Shown in pieces: positions 51,440-62,480 of a stretch of DNA of 64,000 nucleotides. How positions within the stretch are numbered: the stretch's first letter is position 1; each line of letters starts with the position of its first letter. A program made the translations under genes and the position numbers. The notes beneath the pieces were generated by a model, which did no database searches, had not been told where the DNA came from, and worked only from the letters and a program-made list of their open reading frames with translations. Source of the DNA: Sphingobacterium sp. UBA2700 (GTDB taxonomy: Bacteria > Bacteroidota > Bacteroidia > Sphingobacteriales > Sphingobacteriaceae); NCBI GenBank assembly GCA_002354335.1, contig DELI01000008.1, positions 8,948-72,947 of the forward strand, in the 5' to 3' direction.

Positions 51440-51481
51440 AAAAAAAATTATAACGAAAACTTAAATTAAACGAGAAGAATT

Positions 51482-53323
51482 ATGTGTGGAATCGTCGGAT
51501 ACACCGGAAAACGTCAAGCTTATCCAATAGTTATTGATGGCTTGAAAAAACTTGAGTACCGTGGCTATGATAGCGCTGGAGTCGCTTTGCAAACGGGCGA
51601 TGCTGTTAAAGTTTACAAAAAGGAGGGGAAGGTTGCAGCGCTGGAGGAATTTGTTGGAGAGCAATCAACGGCAGGTACGACTGGCATCGGCCACACCCGT
51701 TGGGCCACTCATGGTGAGCCTTCCGATAGAAATGCGCATCCACATGTCTCCAAATCTGGCAATTTGGCGATGATCCACAATGGAATTATTGAGAACTATG
51801 CCTCCCTTAAAAATGAGCTGATAAAAGATGGATATGAGTTCCACAGTGATACAGACTCTGAAGTATTGCTGAATTTTATCGAAGATATCCAACTTAATAA
51901 TAACTGTAGTCTAGAAGAGGCCATTCGTATTGCATTAAAGCGCGTTACGGGGGCTTACGTAATTCTGATTGTTTCGGCAGATCAGCCCGACACCATTATT
52001 GCCGCAAGAAAGGGTAGTCCCTTAGTAATCGGAATTGGTAATAATGAGCATTTCCTGGGTTCTGATGCATCACCGATGCTTGCATACACCAAGGAAGTGG
52101 TTTATATCAATGATTATGAACTGGCTATCGTTCGTCAGGACGAATTGATTCTAAAGAATTTAGGCAACGAAACGATCACACCTTTTGTTCAGAAACTTGA
52201 TATGGAATTGGCTGCTATTGAAAAGGGTGGCTATGATCATTTTATGTTGAAAGAGATTTTTGAACAGCCAACGACTATCGCGGACTCTCTTCGCGGGCGT
52301 TTGGTCTTAAACGAATCTAACATTATCCTAAGCGGTATTGATCTCATCCAGGACAAGCTATTGAATGCGCGACGGATTATTATCGTTGCTTGTGGAACAA
52401 GCTGGCATGCGGGGTTAGTTGCTGAGTATGTAATTGAAGAGTTGTGCCGCATCAATGTCGAAGTGGAGTACGCATCGGAATTCCGTTATAGAAACCCGAT
52501 TATTACGGATGAGGATGTGATTATCGCCATTTCACAAAGTGGTGAAACTGCTGATACTCTAGTTGCTCTAGAGCGAGCGAAGGAGCATGGAGCAACCATC
52601 TTTGGTATTGTCAATGTTGTTGGGTCATCGATCGCACGTATTTCACATGCCGGATGTTATACCCATGCCGGTCCTGAAATTGGTGTAGCAAGTACCAAAG
52701 CATATACTGCGCAACTAGCCGTATTGATGCTATTGGCATTAAAGGTTGCGAAAATGAAAGGCACCATTTCTGAAGAACGTTTCGTCGAACTATCACAGGA
52801 ATTAAATAGTGTGCCCGAGAAAGTAGAATGGGTTTTGAAAAACGAAGTCGACAATATTAAGGCCATCGCCTATAAATATAAAGATGCACATGATGTACTC
52901 TATTTAGGTCGCGGGTACAATTTCCCGACCGCACTCGAAGGCGCGTTGAAGCTTAAAGAGATTTCCTATATCCATGCAGAAGGCTATCCAGCTGCAGAGA
53001 TGAAGCATGGTCCGATAGCCCTTGTGGATGAGACACTTCCGGTTGTATTTGTAGCGACAAAAGATGTATACCATGAGAAGGTAATCAGCAATATGCAAGA
53101 AATTAAGGCGCGCAAGGGAAAAGTGATTGCAGTCGTGTCTGAAGGCGATGAGGTTACTCATAGCATTGCCGATGATATCATGACTGCGCCAATTTTGGAC
53201 GAGGTATTGGCACCCATCTTGACGGTTGTGCCTTTGCAGCTACTATCTTATTACATTGGTGTTTATCGTGGCTTAGATGTAGACAAACCACGTAATTTAG
53301 CGAAGTCTGTCACAGTAGAATAG
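51482..53323 (+). CDS. glmS: Glutamine--fructose-6-phosphate transaminase (isomerizing)
   Basis: 613 residues. N-terminal glutaminase with the nucleophile Cys2 (MCGIVGYTGKR) and GIGHTRWATHGEPS. Two SIS domains follow (ACGTSWHAGLV and SQSGETADTLVALERAKEHGA; GRGYNFPTALEGALKLKEISY and GYPAAEMKHGPIALVD). The C-terminal DKPRNLAKSVTVE is the usual ending. It makes glucosamine-6-phosphate, the first step to UDP-GlcNAc for cell wall and lipid A. The DUF4954 gene starts 8 nt downstream. Confidence 0.98.
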   Translation: MCGIVGYTGKRQAYPIVIDGLKKLEYRGYDSAGVALQTGDAVKVYKKEGKVAALEEFVGEQSTAGTTGIGHTRWATHGEPSDRNAHPHVSKSGNLAMIHNGIIENYASLKNELIKDGYEFHSDTDSEVLLNFIEDIQLNNNCSLEEAIRIALKRVTGAYVILIVSADQPDTIIAARKGSPLVIGIGNNEHFLGSDASPMLAYTKEVVYINDYELAIVRQDELILKNLGNETITPFVQKLDMELAAIEKGGYDHFMLKEIFEQPTTIADSLRGRLVLNESNIILSGIDLIQDKLLNARRIIIVACGTSWHAGLVAEYVIEELCRINVEVEYASEFRYRNPIITDEDVIIAISQSGETADTLVALERAKEHGATIFGIVNVVGSSIARISHAGCYTHAGPEIGVASTKAYTAQLAVLMLLALKVAKMKGTISEERFVELSQELNSVPEKVEWVLKNEVDNIKAIAYKYKDAHDVLYLGRGYNFPTALEGALKLKEISYIHAEGYPAAEMKHGPIALVDETLPVVFVATKDVYHEKVISNMQEIKARKGKVIAVVSEGDEVTHSIADDIMTAPILDEVLAPILTVVPLQLLSYYIGVYRGLDVDKPRNLAKSVTVE

Positions 53324-53331
53324 TTAAACTT

Positions 53332-55506
53332 ATGGGTTATGTCAATAAGATTCCTTTGAGTCGCATCGGTTATGATTTTATTCCTGCCGAGTACTTGAAG
53401 GAGGGTAGAGACGAATATTACTTTCGTTTTCAACAACAGAAGTCCGATAAGACCTACAGAAATCTTACCGAAGAAGAAATCCAAATATTAGAGGCTAATG
53501 CCAACGAGTCTACCAATTGGAATGATGTTCTTGTGACGGATAAATTTCTTCCCAATCAGATCAAACGCTCCAAGTTTTATGGCTTGGTGCGTATTGGTGA
53601 TATGGAAGAGGTTTATTTAGAGTATCGTGATATTCGATTGGCTTGCGGTATCTATAACTCGCACATCATCAGCTGCGATTTGGGAGATTGTATAGCCTTG
53701 CATCAGGTCCGTTATATTGCTCATTTTATCGTTGGTAATGAGGTCATCCTACTAAACGTGAATGAGATGGAGACGAGCTCCAGCGCGAAGTTTGGAAACG
53801 GCATTCTAAAAGAAGGCGATCAAGAAGAGAGCCGTATCTACCTGGAAGTCTGCAACGAGAATGGGAATCGCAAAGTTCTTCCTTTCGATGGGATGCAAGC
53901 GGCGGATGTTTATCTGTGGACTAGAAATCGACAGGATAAAGTCCTTCAGGAACGCTTCTTTGAAATGACCAACAAATGCTTTACATCGGAACGCGGTTTT
54001 TATAGTGAGATCGGTGACCGAACGGTTATCAAAAACTCACATACCATCAAGAATGTCAAGATTGGTTCGGATGCCTACATCAAAGGCGTGAATAAGCTTA
54101 AGAATATCACCGTCAATTCGACTTCAGAAGCTTATACACAGATTGGTGAAGGCTGTGAATTAGTTAATGGAATCATTGGTTATGGTTGTCGTGTATTCTA
54201 CGGTGTGAAGGCGGTACGCTTTATATTATCATCCTATTCCCAATTAAAATACGGAGCACGTCTGATCAACTCTTTTTTAGGAGATAACTCCACAATTTCC
54301 TGTTGTGAAGTGTTGAATTCACTAATCTTTCCTGCGCATGAACAACATCACAATAACTCTTTCCTTTGTGCAAGCTTAATTATGGGACAGTCGAATATGG
54401 CTGCTGGTGCAACCGTAGGGTCCAATCATAATTCCAGAGGAGCCGACGGAGAGATAATTGCAGGGCGTGGTTTTTGGCCAGGCCTATGTGTCAGCTTAAA
54501 ACATAATTCACGTTTTGCATCTTATAGCCTAATCGTTAAAGGCGATTTCCAACATGAGATGGATGTTCGTATTCCGTTTTCTTTGATCAGTAATGATGTG
54601 AAGAACGATCAGTTGGTAATTGTGCCTGGCTATTGGTTTATGTATAATATGTATGCGCTTATGCGCAATACCAATAAGTTTTTAAGTCGCGACAAACGTC
54701 AATTTAAGAATCAATATTTTGAGTACGATATCCTTGCGCCTGATACAATCAACGAATTGTTTGATTCCTTGAAAGAAATAGAATCGGCTGTTGCATTAGC
54801 CTTGTCAAAAGGAGTGGAGGGGAATGGAATTGACGCTAGATCTTGGCTAAACAGTCCTTCGGGACCAGTATTTGAGGTTCTTTTGCAAAATACAGAATTT
54901 TCGAAGCGAAAAGTTGTATTGTTGAAACCGAAAGAGTCGTACGCGCTTTTCAAGAAATTGATTCGCTATTATGCGGTTTGCCAGGTATTAGAACTTGTAA
55001 GCCCTGATGATTTTGATAAGAAATTATTGCATAGCAATTTGTCGATTTCCGAAAGAGCATCCTTTGTTAATGTGGGCGGACAATTGATGCCTTCACATAA
55101 AATGGAGCGCCTATTAGATGCTATTCGCTCCGAAGAAGTCGCAAGTTGGAAAGACGTGCATGCACAGTACAAGGCATTAAGTGGTGAATACTTGGAGGAT
55201 AAGCTTGCTCATGCTTTGATTTCTCTAGCCGAAGTAACAGAAAGACAGTCAAACACCTGGGACTTGGATTTTTGGCATGAACTCTTTGACGAGGCTTTAG
55301 AGACAAAGAAGTGGATATGTGATGAGATCCGGAAAACTCGCGAGAAAGACTACAGCAATCCGTTCCGCATGATGGTGTACAATTCACCGGAGGAAATGGA
55401 CGAAGTTGTGGGGAAATTGAGCAATAATTCCTTTATCAATCTTCAGGATGAAGAACTGCGAATTTTTAAGGAAAAGCTCTTAAGGTTTTCAACGGTCCTA
55501 AAATAA
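53332..55506 (+). CDS. DUF4954-family protein
   Basis: 724 residues matching the DUF4954 pattern: an N-terminal domain (YRNLTEEEIQILEANANESTNWNDVLV), then a segment of hexapeptide-like repeats forming a left-handed beta helix (VIKNSHTIKNVKIGSDAYIKG, GCELVNGIIGYGCRV, SFLGDNSTISCCEVLNS, GATVGSNHNSRGADGEIIAGRGFWPG), and a helical C-terminal part. It has no signal peptide. The fold resembles bacterial acyl- or sugar-nucleotide transferases such as GlmU, but no activity is established. It starts 8 nt after glmS, an arrangement that suggests a role in amino-sugar metabolism; this is inference. Confidence 0.88.
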   Translation: MGYVNKIPLSRIGYDFIPAEYLKEGRDEYYFRFQQQKSDKTYRNLTEEEIQILEANANESTNWNDVLVTDKFLPNQIKRSKFYGLVRIGDMEEVYLEYRDIRLACGIYNSHIISCDLGDCIALHQVRYIAHFIVGNEVILLNVNEMETSSSAKFGNGILKEGDQEESRIYLEVCNENGNRKVLPFDGMQAADVYLWTRNRQDKVLQERFFEMTNKCFTSERGFYSEIGDRTVIKNSHTIKNVKIGSDAYIKGVNKLKNITVNSTSEAYTQIGEGCELVNGIIGYGCRVFYGVKAVRFILSSYSQLKYGARLINSFLGDNSTISCCEVLNSLIFPAHEQHHNNSFLCASLIMGQSNMAAGATVGSNHNSRGADGEIIAGRGFWPGLCVSLKHNSRFASYSLIVKGDFQHEMDVRIPFSLISNDVKNDQLVIVPGYWFMYNMYALMRNTNKFLSRDKRQFKNQYFEYDILAPDTINELFDSLKEIESAVALALSKGVEGNGIDARSWLNSPSGPVFEVLLQNTEFSKRKVVLLKPKESYALFKKLIRYYAVCQVLELVSPDDFDKKLLHSNLSISERASFVNVGGQLMPSHKMERLLDAIRSEEVASWKDVHAQYKALSGEYLEDKLAHALISLAEVTERQSNTWDLDFWHELFDEALETKKWICDEIRKTREKDYSNPFRMMVYNSPEEMDEVVGKLSNNSFINLQDEELRIFKEKLLRFSTVLK

Positions 55507-55517
55507 TATAGCAATAT

Positions 55518-55552
55518 AAAAGGGCGATGTATTCAATGACATCGCCCTTTTT
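55518..55552. terminator. Bidirectional intrinsic terminator
   Basis: AAAAGGGCGATGT / ACATCGCCCTTTT with a short loop, between the convergent DUF4954 and DUF1080 genes. Confidence 0.9.
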
Positions 55553-55583
55553 CTTGTTTCTAAATCTTGATAAACAAGATTTA

Positions 55584-56987
55584 CTATTTCAATTCTTTGA
55601 TTTTTATACTTCTGAAAGAAACAGCATCGCCGTGGTCTTGCAATAGAATATGTCCTTGTTCGGCTTCGCCAAAGTTCTTCCAATCTTTGTATTTACTGCC
55701 TGCGACTAATTTTCTAAATTCATCCGAACCTCTCACAAATTCTAACATCTTAAAGCCGTTTAACCAGTAGGTTACTTTGTTATTGGGTTCAACAACAAGG
55801 CGTCCTCGGTTCCATTCGCCAATTGGTTTTCTCGCACGCTTATTTTTGTCCGATGTAATCAGATCGTATAAAGACGCTAAAGTTCTGTTTCCATCTTTTC
55901 CAAGTTTAGCATCGGGATGCAATTCATCATCTAAAATCTGATACTCCGGTCCAATGGCAGAGCCTTTTGTTTCCTCATTCAACGTAACAAAATATTTAAC
56001 ACCTGAATTTGCACCAGGGGTTAGCTTAAAATCGAAAGAAAGGTCAAATGCTTTGTACTGTTTTTCAGTGACAATGTCACCGCCATTGGTGGACTCTCCA
56101 CCATCAGATTTTTGTACAGAAATGATTCCGTTCTCAATCTTCCAGCCTTGCTGTGGAAAACCACCACCTCGGGCGCTTCTCCATCCTGTGGCATCTTTCC
56201 CGTTGAACAATAAGCTGTATCCAGCTTTCTTTTCTTCTTCTGTCAAACCGTTCGCATTCGTGTTGACGATGTAGACATCACTTGGGAAATCTGCTGGTTT
56301 TAAATCCTTTGTTTGGATCCTGATGTTTTTGAAGTACACTTTTTTGCCATCAAGCGAATCTGGGATGGCATGCACCTGCAAAGCAATAAATCCAGAAGCA
56401 TCGATGCTATCCACTAAATGTGCGGATGGCACACCATTTACCCAGGTTTTCATTTCATTTCCTATAGCTTCGATGCGGATCTTATTGTATTCATTGGGCT
56501 TATAAGCCGTTTTCGCTGTAGGATTTAAATCTAAAGGGTAAAGCCACTGCCTTCTTCCCTCGTCATAGATGCCCCCAGTCCAAGCTCTCGGAGTAGGGTC
56601 TACATCCACCTGTCGGCCGTAAACTCTACCTTTTCCATTATTTGCATTCGCATCAAAATGGCTGCGGGTCTGTATACCGGAATTTGTCGTTGAACCTTCG
56701 AGTTTTATATCGAGTTCTAAAATAAAATCGCCATATTCTTTTTCTGTTACCAAGAAACTATTCGGAGTGCCTTTAACCATGGTCCCGACGATTGCGTCGT
56801 CTTCAATGCTGTAAGGCGCTTTGCCGGCAAGCGTTTTCCATCCGGACAGATCTTTTCCATTAAAGAGATTCTCCCAATCGCCATCACTGCTGATTTTATT
56901 GACGCTTTGGCAGGATGCTGATAGTAAAAGGAGGGAGAGGGCACAAGAGGATAGGGAATAAATGGATTTGTTTATGAATCTTCTCAT
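55584..56987 (-). CDS. Lipoprotein with two DUF1080 (3-keto-disaccharide hydrolase-like) domains
   Basis: 467 residues with a lipoprotein signal (LLLSASCQSV). Two DUF1080 domains follow, each opening with the family motif: LFNGKDLSGWKTL near residue 40 and LFNGKDATGWRSA near residue 260. Proteins of this family were reported to hydrolyse or eliminate 3-keto-sugars from glycosides. The neighbouring divergent genes encode a Gfo/Idh oxidoreductase and another DUF1080 protein. I infer a surface or periplasmic pathway: oxidise a sugar at C3, then cleave. The internal duplication is unusual for these one-domain proteins. The spacer to the divergent gene holds a perfect palindrome. Confidence 0.88.
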   Translation of the reverse strand: MRRFINKSIYSLSSCALSLLLLSASCQSVNKISSDGDWENLFNGKDLSGWKTLAGKAPYSIEDDAIVGTMVKGTPNSFLVTEKEYGDFILELDIKLEGSTTNSGIQTRSHFDANANNGKGRVYGRQVDVDPTPRAWTGGIYDEGRRQWLYPLDLNPTAKTAYKPNEYNKIRIEAIGNEMKTWVNGVPSAHLVDSIDASGFIALQVHAIPDSLDGKKVYFKNIRIQTKDLKPADFPSDVYIVNTNANGLTEEEKKAGYSLLFNGKDATGWRSARGGGFPQQGWKIENGIISVQKSDGGESTNGGDIVTEKQYKAFDLSFDFKLTPGANSGVKYFVTLNEETKGSAIGPEYQILDDELHPDAKLGKDGNRTLASLYDLITSDKNKRARKPIGEWNRGRLVVEPNNKVTYWLNGFKMLEFVRGSDEFRKLVAGSKYKDWKNFGEAEQGHILLQDHGDAVSFRSIKIKELK

Positions 56988-57019
56988 CTTAAGTTTTTGT
57001 TGATTTTGTAACAGGTTTA

Positions 57020-57040
57020 ATGATAATCAGCGATTATCAT
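57020..57040. promoter_or_regulatory. Perfect 21-bp palindrome, operator candidate
   Basis: ATGATAATC-AGC-GATTATCAT: two perfect 9-bp arms with a 3-bp spacer in the 122-nt gap between the divergent DUF1080 (-) and Gfo/Idh (+) genes. It lies 32 nt upstream of the minus-strand ATG and about 70 nt upstream of the plus-strand ATG, a position suited to control both by one dimeric regulator. Confidence 0.6.
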
Positions 57041-57109
57041 GTTGAAATTAATATTTTTTTTTAATTTTAACATACGATCATTAATAAATTTAAACCTAAA
57101 CACGATTTC

Positions 57110-58525
57110 ATGGATCATTTTTTTTCTCGTAGAAGCTTCATCAAGAAGTCTGTCATGGCAGGAGGAGCAGTGGCATTGGCAAACAGTAGCCTAGCGAATG
57201 TTGTGATGGCAAAACCCAACGAGCGTGTAAATCTTGCGGCTGTAGGAATAGGAAACCGCGCTGCGGAGATTCTGTTAGAGTTTCATAAAACTGGACTTTG
57301 TAATATTGTTGCGCTATGCGATGTAGACATGGGCGCGAAACATACCGAAGCTATACTAAAGAAATTTCCAGATGTTCCTCGCTTCCATGATTTCCGCCAA
57401 ATGTTCGATAAGATGGGCAATCAAATAGATGCGGTGTCTGTCGGTGTTCCCGACTTCTCCCATTTCCCGATTACCATGATGGCATTGGACTTGGGCAAGC
57501 ACGTCTATGTGGAAAAACCGATGGCTCGTACTTTCTTAGAGGTGGAGCTGATGATGGCGAAAGCGAAGAAAAATCCGAAGCTGGCGACCCAAATGGGTAA
57601 CCAAGGACACTCCGATGCGAACTATTTCCAATTTAAAGCATGGAAAGATGCTGGTATCATCAAAGATGTAACGCAGATTGTCGGGCATATGAATATGCCG
57701 CGCAGGTGGCATGGTTGGGATGTGAACATAAAGAACTTCCCTCCGGCGGAGAAGATTCCTGAAACGCTAGATTGGGACTTATGGCAGATGCAGACGCTGG
57801 GTCATAACTATAATAAAGACTTTGTCAATGGTCAATGGCGTTGTTGGTATGACTTCGGAATGGGAGCTCTAGGCGACTGGGGTGCTCATATCCTAGATAC
57901 AGCGCATGAGTTTCTAGAATTAGGTCTTCCAACTCGTATGGAAGCTGTGCGTCTGGATGGACATAATTCCTTCTTCTTCCCGATGTCATCAACCCTGAAA
58001 TTTAGCTTTCCAAAGCGCAAGCGTATGCCTGCTGTCGATATCACGTGGTATGATGGTTTGGATAATTTACCTCCAATACCGGCGGGTTATGGTATTTCGG
58101 GCTTAGATCCGAATATTCCGCCACCAAGTACAGGTAAATTGGAACCAGCCAAACTCAATCCAGGTAAAATTATTTACAGTAAAGATTTAACCTTTAAGGG
58201 CGGATCTCATGGCAGCACGCTGAGCATTATTCCTGAGGAAAAAGCGAAAGACTTAGCCAACAAATTGCCGGAGGTTCCGCAATCTCCTTCAAATCACTTT
58301 GCGAATTTCTTAAAAGCATGTAAGGGCCAAGAGAAAACACGCTCATCCTTTGATGTGGCAGGTCCGTTAAGTCAAATCTTCTGTCTTGGCGTGATTGCGC
58401 AACGATTGAATACAAAGTTTGACTTCGACCCTGTGAAAAAAGAAATCGTAAATGATAAATTTGCGAATGCCCTATTGGTAGGGCCTCCACCTAAAAAGGG
58501 ATGGGAGCAATATTATGTTGTATAA
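57110..58525 (+). CDS. Gfo/Idh/MocA-family oxidoreductase, Tat-exported
   Basis: 471 residues with a twin-arginine signal (SRRSFIKKSVMAGGAVALANSS) in the first 30. The Rossmann fold begins NLAAVGIGNRAAEIL; the conserved catalytic-region motif is VEKPMARTFLE (EKP). A C-terminal alpha/beta substrate domain follows with GALGDWGAHILDTAHEFL (histidine near residue 263). Tat export implies that NAD(P) is bound before secretion, so the protein works in the periplasm. Related periplasmic enzymes are partners of DUF1080 proteins in 3-keto-sugar pathways. Followed 25 nt later by a DUF1080 gene. Confidence 0.92.
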   Translation: MDHFFSRRSFIKKSVMAGGAVALANSSLANVVMAKPNERVNLAAVGIGNRAAEILLEFHKTGLCNIVALCDVDMGAKHTEAILKKFPDVPRFHDFRQMFDKMGNQIDAVSVGVPDFSHFPITMMALDLGKHVYVEKPMARTFLEVELMMAKAKKNPKLATQMGNQGHSDANYFQFKAWKDAGIIKDVTQIVGHMNMPRRWHGWDVNIKNFPPAEKIPETLDWDLWQMQTLGHNYNKDFVNGQWRCWYDFGMGALGDWGAHILDTAHEFLELGLPTRMEAVRLDGHNSFFFPMSSTLKFSFPKRKRMPAVDITWYDGLDNLPPIPAGYGISGLDPNIPPPSTGKLEPAKLNPGKIIYSKDLTFKGGSHGSTLSIIPEEKAKDLANKLPEVPQSPSNHFANFLKACKGQEKTRSSFDVAGPLSQIFCLGVIAQRLNTKFDFDPVKKEIVNDKFANALLVGPPPKKGWEQYYVV

Positions 58526-58550
58526 ATAGAACCAAAAAAAGAGAAATAAA

Positions 58551-59552
58551 ATGATTAAACAATTTGCAACTGGTCTGGCCTTCACCACGATCTTAAGTCT
58601 GAGCTTGAGCTCTTGTAATAACAGTTCGACTCAGGAAAAAAAGGAAGAGGAAGTACATAATCCTGCTTCGCAAACTATTCCTGAAGAATCAAAGGATTTA
58701 TTGGGGCGTTGGGATTTGACAGTTGATAAAAAAGGAACATCAGTACCTTCGTGGATTGAAATCAAGTTGTCGGGATTCACGACATTGGTTGGTTCATGGG
58801 TAGGAGATAGCGGTAGTAGCCGCCCGATTTCGCATATTAAATTAGCAAATGGCAAATTCTCTTTCGCAATTCCACCCCAATGGGAAGGCGGCGAAGGCGA
58901 TTTTGTGATCGAAGGTGAATTGGCAGGAGGAGCACTTAAAGGAACAATTACCTCCAACACGGGCGAAAAATATACTTTTACCGGTGTTAAAGCTCCATAT
59001 TTAGTTCGTGAGAAAGCAGCAGAATGGGGAACTCCAGTCGAGCTATTCAACGGAAAAGATCTTACAGGATGGAAGCCTTCTTCAGACAAGAATAAATGGG
59101 TCGTGAAGGACGGCGTATTAACGAATCAAGAGGCCGGTGCCAACTTAATCTCTGAACAAAGTTTCGAAGACTTTAAGTTGAGCTTGGAGTTCCGTTATCC
59201 CGAGGGTAGTAACTCCGGCGTTTATTTGAGAGGACGCTATGAAGTGCAAATTGAGGACTCTCCGAAGGACAAACACCCCGGAGCGCTTTATTTTGGCGGC
59301 GTATATGGCTTCTTAGCACCAAATGAAATGGCGACCCTAGGCGCTAATGAATGGCAAAAATTTGATATCACGCTAGTTGGCCGTTTGGTTACTATCGTAG
59401 CGAATGGAAAGACTATCATCAGCAACCAAGAGATACCAGGAATTACTGGCGGTGCGCTAGATAGCAAAGAAGGCGAACCAGGACCACTTTATATTCAAGG
59501 CGATCATGGACCTATCGAGTTCAGAAAAATCACTGTGACGCCAGCAAAATAG
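58551..59552 (+). CDS. DUF1080 (3-keto-disaccharide hydrolase-like) lipoprotein
   Basis: 333 residues with a lipoprotein signal (SLSLSSCNNSS). The first half (about 45-150) is a beta-rich domain (LLGRWDLTV, FVIEGELAGGALKGTITSN) resembling a small calycin-like module that I do not recognise. The second half is a DUF1080 domain (VELFNGKDLTGWKPSSDKN to EFRKITVTPAK). It is in one operon with the Gfo/Idh gene and divergent from the two-domain DUF1080 protein. Confidence 0.88.
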   Translation: MIKQFATGLAFTTILSLSLSSCNNSSTQEKKEEEVHNPASQTIPEESKDLLGRWDLTVDKKGTSVPSWIEIKLSGFTTLVGSWVGDSGSSRPISHIKLANGKFSFAIPPQWEGGEGDFVIEGELAGGALKGTITSNTGEKYTFTGVKAPYLVREKAAEWGTPVELFNGKDLTGWKPSSDKNKWVVKDGVLTNQEAGANLISEQSFEDFKLSLEFRYPEGSNSGVYLRGRYEVQIEDSPKDKHPGALYFGGVYGFLAPNEMATLGANEWQKFDITLVGRLVTIVANGKTIISNQEIPGITGGALDSKEGEPGPLYIQGDHGPIEFRKITVTPAK

Positions 59553-59571
59553 GGCGTAGAGCATAGAAAAG

Positions 59572-59604
59572 AAAAGGGACTGTTAATATGCAGCCCCTTT
59601 TTTT
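59572..59604. terminator. Bidirectional intrinsic terminator
   Basis: AAAAGGGaCTG / CAGcCCCTTTT stem with one mismatch, then T7. It ends the DUF1080 gene (+) and, from the other side, the FMO gene (-). Confidence 0.65.
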
Positions 59605-59619
59605 AAACCTGTTCGGATC

Positions 59620-61373
<1,754 letters not shown>

Positions 61374-62480
61374 ATGAAAAAAGTGTTATCAGGTTTTATC
61401 TTTTGTTTATTCAGTATGAATTCGGGAATTGCACAAAACAGTACTGGGCAAGGGAATTTAGAGGTCGTGGCTTCATTCGGTAAGTCTCAGCCCATCGGTG
61501 TATCCGTGTCTTCAACAAATCGTGTGTTCGTCTCTTTTCCGAATAGAGAACCTTATTTGTTTGGGTTGACCGAAATTGTGGAAGGCAAGATGAAACCATA
61601 TCCCAATCATAGATGGCAGTTGACCATGGGGAATGAGCAGGAGCATTTTGTCAATGTGCAAGATATCTATGTCGATACAGCGGATCAATTGTGGGTTTTG
61701 GACAGTAAGCCAGCTCCTAAAAGTTCCATCTTTGGCGGAAGCAGCGCGGAGATAGAGCAGGAAGGAAAATTCAAATTAATACAGTTTGATCTGAGCAACA
61801 ATAAACTTGTGCGCATTTATAATTTCGAAGATCTTAATAAAGGCAGCGCAGCGTTGAACGATGTTCGTGTAGATACGGAAAAAGGTTTAGCTTATCTTTC
61901 TGATCCCGGACAAGCCGGTATAGTCGTGCTTAACCTCAAAACTGGAAAGACAAGAACAGTTCTCGGCAATTCAAAATTCACCCTTTCTGATCGAAATATT
62001 GTATTGAGTTATGAGGGGAGAGCGATGCGTGATAAGGATGGCAATCCATTTTCCTCCAATGTCAATGGAATTGCTTTAACCAAGGATAATAAATGGTTTT
62101 ATTTCAAGCCAATCAATGGAGTCACTCTTTATCGCATAGAAACGAAATACTTAGCCGATGAAAGCCTCCGCGATATCGATTTGGTCGAAAAGGTCGAGAA
62201 TGTCGCTGAGGTAGGCGTAACACATGGTCTGGTTGCAGATAAGGAAGGAAACATCTATCTCACAAACTCTTTGGATTACTCCATCCGACGAGTCACACCC
62301 GATGGGAAAATTGAATTGGTCGTTCAAGATCCACGTTTATTATGGCCGGACTCCTTAGGTGTTGGTGCTGATGACTATCTTTATTTTTCTTGTGCACAGA
62401 TGCACTTATTGCCACAATGGAACGGGGGAGAAGATAAGGTCAAATATCCATTCGAAGTTTACCGGATTAAGGTGTTATAA
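61374..62480 (+). CDS. Secreted major-royal-jelly/L-dopachrome tautomerase-related protein
   Basis: 368 residues with a signal peptide (ending GIAQN). The six-bladed propeller signature of the MRJP/yellow family is visible: VFVSFPNREPY, VNVQDIYVDTADQLWVLDS, LNDVRVDTEKGLAYLSD, SNVNGIALTKDNKWFYFKPINGVTLYRI and WPDSLGVGADDYLYFSCAQMH. Bacterial members are annotated as gluconolactonase- or SMP-30-like, function unknown. Its 3' end overlaps the convergent Smr gene by 6 nt. It is divergent from the FMO gene. Confidence 0.9.
   Translation: MKKVLSGFIFCLFSMNSGIAQNSTGQGNLEVVASFGKSQPIGVSVSSTNRVFVSFPNREPYLFGLTEIVEGKMKPYPNHRWQLTMGNEQEHFVNVQDIYVDTADQLWVLDSKPAPKSSIFGGSSAEIEQEGKFKLIQFDLSNNKLVRIYNFEDLNKGSAALNDVRVDTEKGLAYLSDPGQAGIVVLNLKTGKTRTVLGNSKFTLSDRNIVLSYEGRAMRDKDGNPFSSNVNGIALTKDNKWFYFKPINGVTLYRIETKYLADESLRDIDLVEKVENVAEVGVTHGLVADKEGNIYLTNSLDYSIRRVTPDGKIELVVQDPRLLWPDSLGVGADDYLYFSCAQMHLLPQWNGGEDKVKYPFEVYRIKVL

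Noticed and set aside
51413..51481. glmS ribozyme in the glmS leader
   Set aside because: The leader from the promoter is about 40 nt, too short, and shows no ribozyme core.
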